Source of the DNA: Ichthyophonus hoferi
Lineage: Eukaryota; Opisthokonta; Ichthyosporea; Ichthyophonida; Ichthyophonidae
Reading direction: 5' to 3'
Length of the DNA: 26,738 nucleotides
NCBI GenBank assembly: GCA_002751075.1
Contig: NAOQ01000519.1
Coordinates: forward strand, 17,884 to 44,621
Shown here: in pieces, positions 19,491 to 26,738 of the stretch
Layout: every line of letters begins with the position of its first letter
Numbering within the stretch: position 1 is the first letter of the stretch
Notes under the pieces: generated by a model
Told to the model about the DNA's origin: nothing
Databases searched by the model: none
The model's input: the letters and a program-made list of their open reading frames with translations, nothing else
Made by a program: the position numbers and the translations under genes

Positions 19491-22317
19491 TTCCTCCTCT
19501 CCTCTCTCATCCTCTTGTACTTTCTGTCATGCTCCTGCCATAATCACCATCACAATGAGTTATTGCAGATACAGTTAGGCCAATGAAAAGGATACACGGG
19601 GAGAGGGCATATGACCTTGATTCAATAAATATCAGGCAGTCCCTCCCACAATCATTATTATTTTATCCCTACCTCTAAATATTCTTCTACTACTGCCTAC
19701 CATATATAGCAACCACCTCATTCAATATACCCTCTTTCCATCGGTCCCCCATTGATTAAACACACTCACCTCGACAATAGCTGCATTTGATTGGACTAGA
19801 GCCAACCATTCATTCGCCTCTTCATCATAATCTAGACGACATGATAGGGCTAGATCGTTTTTGGCTTTTACCCATTGGCCTAGCATAGCGTATGCCTTAC
19901 CTCGATATCTATATGTAGATGTATAGAGGGAAGGGATTGGTCAACTAAGATGAGCGAATAGGCATTGGGTTTTAGTTTTTTTAAAATATAGCGAGGTGTG
20001 CTATAGGGCTATGAGAATAGGAATATTCAATAATGGGATTACTATATATCTATATGATAATTGGTCTAATAAGAATAGAGTTTTTAAATGTCCAATCACA
20101 TATACACATCAGTAAATATTAATATACCCTGATTATATCCGCCAATAACCCTCCTATCTTCCATCCTCTTTGCCATTTACCTTTATCTCCTCTCAATCCG
20201 TTGAATACAAACTATCCAATTATTTTAGCAGTTATAAATAGACAACATACTTGTACGGCTTAGCAGAGTCTGGATTGTGGGAGATGGCTACGTCACAATC
20301 ACGTATGGCTGCGTTAGGCTTTTCCATCTATAAAAGGAATACATGTGTTAGATCGATAATAGGATAGTTACAGCTATAATAGGTCATGCAGAGAGTCATG
20401 TAGGAATAATAAAAAAATACAATACATTACACTATATTACAATACAATGCACTATATTATAATACAATATACTACACTATAATACAATACACTATAATAT
20501 AATACAATAGATTACACTACAATACAATATACCACACCATAACACAATATACCATCTATAATAAAATACAACATATTATAATATAATATACCATACTATG
20601 AAAAAAGCACTCCATTAATGATACAATATACTATGCTATCATACAATATGATATAATATAATATACACTATAAGATAACACAATAGTAAGGACAAAAGCA
20701 GTAACACAAAGAGAGAGAAAAACAAAAAGAGCTACCCACTAATCCATAAATATTATTGATTTACCTTAATAAATACAGCAGCCCTATTGGCGAATGGAAT
20801 GGCAGTATTAGGATTAAAATTAATTGCCTCTGTGAACCATTTAACGGCTTCGTCTAATTGGCCACCACTTAGTGCCTCTCTCCCCTATATATAGTGTGTA
20901 TTAAGATGGTAGTGTAAAGTTAGCATGTATATATGTGTAGTCCCTAATTAATATAAGAAATAAAACTGTATACCATATAGTCTATATTAATACAAATATA
21001 TGATTATATTATAATATACTATATTACAGCATATTATATCATAATATATAGTACTACAACATATAACCATAGCTCTATACATTATAGCATACCTTTTTCT
21101 TTGCCTCTACCGCCCTCTCCATCATATCCTCTGTTACCTCCACCGTCACATCACCCATACCATAAGGAGGATCATTGTCCGGCTCAACCACACCTATATT
21201 GGTAACCATAGAAACAGTCAGTTAATAGTCCTATCTCTAGTGTAATTTTTTGGTTTAATTTCATCACTAATCCAATAGAATCAGTTATATTTACAGATTT
21301 CTAATTTAAAATTTCTTTATTATAGTATCACGTTAATACTCCAGTTATTTTAATGAGTTAATTAATTGATCTCTATCTACTTGCATATTTAAGCATTCAA
21401 ATTGTTTTGCACCAATCTTCCTTCACGCATATAAATATAAGTCATTGTTTTGGCAATAACACATCTGATTTTAAAATTATAAACAACATATAGCATTAGT
21501 TCAAATGTAGACACGACATCTAACTAAAGCTATGTTCAGAAAAAATATATAATTATTAATATTTACTACAAATACAACTATGAAATGCATATAAGACAGA
21601 AAATAGAGTCTTCTATATAAACCTGTACACACTATACATAACATCATAAAGTACTTTAATCGGTGAATTAAAATATTCCTACCAGTTTTGTCCAAGGCAT
21701 CATCTATATCACTCTCAATAATCTCCTCCTCTTCATCTTTCGTTTCATCCATAGGGAACGTGTCAGCTGGTTCATCAGGTTCCTGTAATATAAAGAGGGA
21801 GAAGGAAGGTGGAGGAGGAAGAGAAAGAGAGCAAAAGTTTCATGAAATAATGCATACAATAAAGCCGATAGCCGATATTGTCCTGTTAGTTGCTGCGGTA
21901 TACTTGGTGGATGTGTAAATGTTTGTGTCTTTTTTCATATAGATTTGTGCAAATGGATTAATAAATGCAAGCACATATATATGTGTATAGAAGAATAGTA
22001 TGCTCGTCTTTTAAGCATAAAGCATTGAGATACTATATACATACAGAGAGTAGTAAATTATGAAAGCAACAGTCTTGTGTAAAAAGTGTGTGCAGTAATA
22101 CATATATACATGCGTATTCGTGTATAAGGCAAGGACATAAAGAGAGGGATCCTACCGGACATTCTTCAGGTATTGTAGCTCCTAACGATAATAACCACTC
22201 CTTAAAGAATGATAGTTGTGGGTGGTGCAACATAGATGGTTTGTGTTGACATTGTGCAACAAAGATTTTCAGTTGCTCAAGGTCTGCCTGGCTCATAGTT
22301 TGATTACCTTCCGCCAT
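19487..22317 (-). CDS. Hip/ST13-like Hsc70-interacting TPR cochaperone, seven exons
   Basis: Hip stabilises ADP-bound Hsp70 in the cytosol through its TPR domain. Minus-strand exons are 22156-22317, 21683-21782, 21093-21193, 20765-20884, 20251-20327, 19770-19908 and 19487-19534. All joins are GT-AG and in phase, giving 248 aa. Residues 12-54 match the N-terminal Hip dimerisation segment ([30 protein letters not shown]). Residues 55-87 are acidic ([15 protein letters not shown]), followed by [15 protein letters not shown] and [15 protein letters not shown]. Three TPRs follow at about 118-219 ([53 protein letters not shown]). The last exon is basic, [15 protein letters not shown], then TGA. Family members of about 370 aa continue with a charged helix, GGMP repeats and a C-terminal DP/STI1 domain; none of that is found here. 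Introns 3 and 4 hold a pentanucleotide satellite, and exon 2 is preceded by an unusually long pyrimidine tract. Confidence 0.95.
20412..20690. repeat. Degenerate pentanucleotide satellite in Hip-like intron 4
   Basis: Units such as AATAC, ACTAT and AATAT recur with a 5/10-base rhythm (ACTATAATACAATACACTAT). The array occupies well over half of the intron. Confidence 0.75.
20960..21062. repeat. Degenerate pentanucleotide satellite in Hip-like intron 3
   Basis: A shorter stretch of the same ATACTATA-type sequence (TATATTATAATATACTATAT and similar) close to the exon 3 donor side. Confidence 0.55.
21787..21837. repeat. Long polypyrimidine tract (minus strand) before Hip-like exon 2
   Basis: On the transcribed strand about 50 nearly pure pyrimidines lead into ATTACAG, the acceptor of exon 2. 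This is far longer than the tracts before the other exons of this gene. Confidence 0.6.
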
Positions 22318-23532
22318 ATTTACAACGCCACTATGGGCTTTTTGTTTTGGAGGTTTTCTTTAACTTCTTTAGTCTGTTTTTTTTTATATAAATTTAAAAT
22401 AAGTACATGAAGTTGTTTATTACGCTTTTAACTTATTCATTTGTCATATTACATCAGAAAAATACTAATATGGTAGATTAGATAAATATTTAGCTTTATA
22501 AACTGAGTATTCAGCGATATCTGTAACTGATTTTATTCCAGGATTTAAAAATTGAATTTTATCGCCTTTATCAACCAATAATATTGGCTTTAGATGGTTT
22601 ACGTTATATACAGTCTACAAATATGATAATTGGTTCAAATTAGTTTTAACAATTGGGAACGACAGCGATCCAATAGTACAATTTAATAGTATTTTAAAAA
22701 GTTGTAGATATATCTAATTTACTAATATTCACGAGTTCTGATTAATTAAGCAAGTTTAGGTTAAAAATTAAAGTTTTAATAATTTATTATGTGACAATTA
22801 TTAGAAGGTTGCATCGATACATATTTTTTTTTCTTTTTTCTTTTACATTGGATATTGTTAAAAGTTTTTAAAATAAACGAATAGGGTATAAGGTATTTAA
22901 ATGTTTACTTGCATTTTATTGTTTATTTATTGGTGATGAAGCAGGCTCACAAAACCATTTCCGGACCAATAATAAGTATGCCCTGCTTACATTTTAGTGG
23001 CTAAATCTGTTATTCTACATCTAGATCGGAAGTCAGATACGCGATCAGAGCTCAGTGTATTGTTACTATTAAGAGATTGGCATACACTACCAATCAACAT
23101 TAAGTGCTGAATAAACTAGGAGCGAAGGTATTGGCAGGCGTAAGATTCATCAAGTTAATCGCCGATCAACCTGTAGATCAAAACAATAATATACCCTAAT
23201 GTAATTACTTTTGTCATATATATTTATCTGCATAGATACATAATATTGTATATCAAATATTGTATAGTTCCGTGCGCTATTGAGTACAGTTGTATTACAT
23301 TAGTCGTTGTACTCTACCAGTAAAGAGTGGTGTAACCTGAAACAAATAGGATATACTATGCCATTACGTATAGTCTAATTAATACAGATATCTCCACACA
23401 CTATAACCCATCCAAACTTATACACATACATACCTACATACAGTTATACGTAGATATATATCGGGCTAATACATAGATATACCATCCTATACTATATACT
23501 ACCTTATATTACGTGTTTATAATTATTTCACT
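22318..23532. other. Divergent intergenic region
   Basis: It separates the Hip-like gene (minus) from the gene starting at 23533 (plus), so it should hold both promoters. It is AT-rich, with CCAAT pentamers near 22575, 22669 and 22965. A slightly GC-richer patch at about 23010-23180 contains GTGCTGAATAAA, which weakly resembles the dispersed repeat. No gene is seen. Confidence 0.5.
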
Positions 23533-26285
23533 ATGGTACAGAAGGTCCTAGTACCCATTCACCTCTGTTCCCGGGATGTCATATCCCTTAATTTAGGGCT
23601 AACCCTAGAGAAGGATGGGGTGAAAAAGGTAAGTTTTAGTATGTTATCATCTAATACATAATGGTGCTTTGTATAACATCATATTTATATAGTATAGTAT
23701 AAAATTTAACTTTTAATATATATATTTAATTATGTTTACATCAAAATATATATGCAAGACATAAATACACGTGTATCTATTACTCCCATTATTGATTGAG
23801 TAGCTCAGCTCAACACATTTCTTTGGTTAAATGATTAAACTAAACAAAAAATTAAATAAAAGAGTATAGGAGTGAATGCTATATATACACAGTATGCAAA
23901 CAATTATATATTCTATTAAAGTTGGTATATTAACTTGTATGTATACATATATCTATATTTTATACTAACAACATATGTATTACCATCTATAGGATTATGA
24001 GGTGAATCTTAAACCAGTCCATAACTACAAAAAGGCGGCAATGAACCAGACACCTTTATTTGGTAAAGTATTTCTATATTTAGATGTACCGTATGATGTA
24101 ATAAAGTGTCTTTATATGGTTACCACATAAAACCACTTATATAATAACATAAATACACTAGCTAGCACATATGACAAAATACACAATGATATACAATAAT
24201 ATATACAATACTACAGAATAACACATACATAAACACAAAGTAACATACTATAACATAATATAATATACTATACTCTAGTATAATATACTATACCATACCG
24301 TAAAATATTATAATATAGTATAACATACTATAATATACCATAATATATTATAATATACTGTAACAAACTATCATATACTATAACATACGATAATATGCTA
24401 TACAACACTATAATATACCATAACATATAATAATATAATATAACACACAATACTATAGTATAATAGACTATAATATACTTTAACATACTATAATATACTA
24501 TAACATATTATAATATATTATTAAATACCATAGCATACTATAGCATACTATAAAACATATGCTGTAGCACATATACTAACTATCTTTTTTTCTGCAGAGG
24601 ATAGCTCCTTACATAGTATAAGAATCAACCTACAAATTAAACATAAACACACACAGCAAGTGATCTCAAAGGCCATAGTAACGCAACACCCACCCCACCT
24701 TATACCCCCTCCCTTTAATAGTAGGTCTTTTTACCCTCCTTTTAATTTTAATAATAGGCCCATCTTGCCACTTTACAATGTTTAATAATTTTTATTTGTT
24801 AATTGCATGCTTCTATTTTATATTAATGTTGCATGTGTGTATAGCAAGTATACTATCATATCTGCCTACGTATATATTTACTTACCTATTTATGTACCTA
24901 TGTACCTATGCATCTACCTACCTATCTATCTATCTACCTATGTACCTACCTACCTACGTTTAAATATATCTTTATATACATATATAACCTGACCTCCCCA
25001 ATCATATAGATAAATTTCCCTCTAAGCTCCTTCACGACCATGACGTAATTGTGACGCCATTTCTCATTCCCAGTGGTAAAATACGACACAATATTAAACA
25101 ACTATTTGTGCCTTTGCGATGCACTACCATATACCCAGGTATCTATAATGGTTGCTATGGTTACTATTACTTTAATTTTTAAAACCTATGATAACTCTCG
25201 TATAATCACTGGGAATAGGGCGACTCATCTATATAATTATCCAATAGGTCAATAATACTACATATAGTTAATAATTACTCCATATGTAGCTCTAACAAAG
25301 ATAAAACGAACGGCATTTATTCCTAACAATCCAATTATACACATTTATTAAAAAAATAATTCCACAACCATCTATCAATCTGACTTACAGCAATTTAACA
25401 ACCCAATCAGTGAGAAGTAGTAACACGGTCTGGTGCTATGGAGTGGGAGAGGATGATAGTGTGTTGTACTATTTCTCTATACATCATCAAGGTATCTATA
25501 TATATATATATATATATCTATTATTTCTCTATTTATTTTTCTATCTATCTATTTCTTCATTTATTTTTCTATTTATTTTTCTATCTATTTTTTTATCTAT
25601 CTATTTCGCTATCTATCTATCTATCTATCAATTTCCCTATCTTATCTATCTATTTTTATATTTTTCTATTGCTCTATCTATTTATTTATCTATCAATTTC
25701 TCTATCTATCTATTTATTTCTCTATTTCTTTATTTCTCTATTTATTTATCTATCTCCCTCTTACTTATACATACATACCACAACGCAGAGAGCACCATTC
25801 CCAACCAGATAACAACCATATACGAGGAAGATTTGGAATGTACTAGGCGTCCATCTATCCGGAAGTCAGATTCATTTCCAGGTATAGTGTATATATCTGC
25901 AGGTATAGCTATAATATTATTATATTGTTTTAGCACGGCCACAGCGGTATAGTAGTATATTATTTCTATACCACTAATAGTATATAATGTATTCGGATTA
26001 ACAAGCAATAGAAAAATAATACTATGACACTATAATAATAGATCAGTATTATAACCCCATAATAATGTAATACACTACCATACACTATACAATTACTTGA
26101 CCTGTTTTATGTACATATGACGATATATTAGCCAATAATTTTCTCACAGTAAACTAATAAACCAATCAGATGGACCACCCAGCCGACCCATTTCACTGAC
26201 AAGTACCCTATCGTCAGCGAGTGTTTACGAGTCAATCACCGAGCTGTTTGGTGATAATAATTATGCAGAAAACGAAAAATTTGTT
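23533..26285 (+). CDS. Unidentified multi-exon gene, at least seven exons, 3' end uncertain
   Basis: Plus-strand exons that I can support: 23533-23628 (ATG start, GTAAGT donor, 32 codons), 23993-24062, 24598-24720, 25074-25138, 25411-25491, 25789-25881 and 26170-26285. Exons 1-3 join in phase and exons 5-7 join in phase. Exon 4 does not join cleanly to both neighbours with its best sites. Exon 1 starts MVQKVLVPIHLCSRDVISLN; exon 3 includes SIRINLQIKHKHTQQVISKA and a proline-rich end (PPHLIPPPFN). Exon 5 reads NTVWCYGVGEDDSVLYYF, exon 6 EEDLECTRRPSIRKSDSFP, and exon 7 PPSRPISLTSTLSSASVYES then ELFGDNNYAENEKF. The first half has alternating beta-like strands; exons 6-7 are Ser/Pro/Arg-rich and probably disordered. 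I do not recognise the family. Exon 7 ends at a GTAGGT donor or reads on to a stop at 26547-26549. Confidence 0.6.
24183..24560. repeat. Degenerate pentanucleotide satellite in an intron of the 23533 gene
   Basis: Units ATACTATAAC, ATACTATAAT and variants alternate with a 5/10-base period over nearly 380 bases. The same motif family occurs at 1-44, 20412-20690 and 20960-21062. Confidence 0.8.
24880..24960. repeat. (TACC/TATC/TATG)n tetranucleotide array
   Basis: Mixed tetranucleotide units (ACCTATCTATCTATCTACCT and similar). It lies in the intron between exons 3 and 4 of the 23533 gene. The open frames across it are repeat translations, not genes. Confidence 0.8.
25497..25760. repeat. (TA)n followed by (TATC/TATTTTTC)n pyrimidine-rich array
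   Basis: A short TA run (25497-25517) is followed by about 240 bases of CTAT/TTTC units. It fills most of the 297-nt intron between exons 5 and 6 of the 23533 gene. Confidence 0.85.
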
Positions 26286-26549
26286 GTAGGTCCATACATA
26301 TCTACTTGTACTATGTTGTTGTTTATGGCTATTCATTCTTTTATTTCTTTACTTATAATTGTTCTAGTTGTTCCTATGCAATGTAAATGCATCCAACGGG
26401 TTAGAGTTAAAACTTTATCAGCACTAGTAGTTTTTATTAATATAGCAAATAGCAAGAAACATAGAGAAAGAGAGAAAGAGATAGAAAGAGAGAGGGTAAA
26501 AAGGAATAATATAGAATGCATTGCCAGGATGTTGCATGTTTGTGTCTAA
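26286..26549 (+). other. Possible read-through terminal exon: membrane segment plus charged tail
   Basis: The frame of exon 7 stays open past the GTAGGT donor for 87 codons to TAA at 26547-26549. It encodes a strongly hydrophobic stretch (MLLFMAIHSFISLLIIVLVV), then a basic/acidic tail from a purine-rich repeat (EREKEIERERVK). If the donor is not used, the protein would end with a membrane anchor. The AT-rich composition and repeat-derived tail also fit intron sequence. Confidence 0.3.
26453..26503. repeat. Purine-rich (GAAA/GA)n tract
   Basis: A run of A and G with few interruptions (AGAGAAAGAGAGAAAGAGAT and onward). Confidence 0.7.
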
Positions 26550-26738
26550 TCTTACACCGTATGTTTACTTATTACTAGTATTCCTCTATTTATTATTATT
26601 CTCATAAACTATCGTTCTATCTCCAATGCCTTCGTCGTGCCGCAATACATAGATACTGCTAATTTGTTTCAATAAGGAAAAAACCATATATAAATACATG
26701 CATACATACATACATACATATATATATATACATACATG
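26550..26738. other. Right edge: AT-rich with (CATA)n
   Basis: A small GC-raised patch at 26625-26655 (CCTTCGTCGTGCCGCAATAC) has no usable plus-strand frame and no acceptor that I trust. Bases 26696-26738 are a CATA/TA microsatellite. A further exon of the 23533 gene may lie beyond the edge. Confidence 0.5.

Noticed and set aside
23010-23180. Possible fifth copy of the dispersed repeat
   Set aside because: Only GAGATTGG and GTGCTGAATAAA resemble the family and the order of other blocks is not kept, so the match is too weak to call.
24778-24992. ORFs rich in Tyr, Leu, Ile and Pro
   Set aside because: They are translations of the TACC/TATC microsatellite, which lacks stops by composition.
1-26738. 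CRISPR arrays, operons, bacterial-type promoters or ribosome binding sites
   Set aside because: The window is eukaryotic nuclear DNA with spliced genes; repeats here are microsatellites and dispersed elements without regular spacers.

Overview
The window is nuclear DNA of a eukaryote that is AT-rich (roughly two thirds A+T or more by eye) and intron-rich. Coding exons are short (13 to 519 nt) and moderately GC-rich. The introns that could be defined are about 200-760 nt, mostly GT-AG, and full of simple repeats. The standard genetic code fits every exon read. A vacuolar iron transporter (VIT1/CCC1 family, best known from plants, fungi and protists) together with a Hip-like Hsc70 cochaperone points to a protist or an early-branching lineage rather than a vertebrate. 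I cannot place the organism further from the sequence alone.

Layout. 1-562: end of an intron and the terminal exon of an unidentified plus-strand gene. 563-3649: AT-rich intergenic sequence with one copy of a dispersed repeat. 3650-5355: ribosomal protein uL23/RPL23a on the minus strand, four coding exons, with the true start in a 13-nt first coding exon. 5356-10119: AT-rich, no firm gene. 10120-10336: a GC-rich, coding-like block, probably a terminal exon on the plus strand. 10928-11009: tRNA-Ser(TGA), minus strand. 11224-11320: promoter-like cluster. 11728-11859: terminal exon of a second unidentified plus-strand gene. 13313-16409: vacuolar iron transporter, minus strand, four exons, 291 aa. 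16410-19486: its upstream region, an isolated GC-rich block and another repeat copy. 19487-22317: Hip/ST13-like TPR cochaperone, minus strand, seven exons, 248 aa, ending just after the TPR region. 22318-23532: divergent intergenic region. 23533 to at least 26285: a third unidentified plus-strand gene with at least seven exons, possibly running off the window.

The genes do not form a pathway; they are ordinary housekeeping neighbours (ribosome, tRNA, iron storage, Hsp70 cochaperone). Features that the genes do not explain are a four-copy interspersed repeat family with an internal palindrome, a degenerate pentanucleotide satellite shared by introns of two genes and by the window edge, a strong cluster of CCAAT/ATTGG pentamers at 130-1070, and several GC-rich islands without an assigned product. 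I found no CRISPR array, no intact mobile element and nothing I would call a new multi-gene system.
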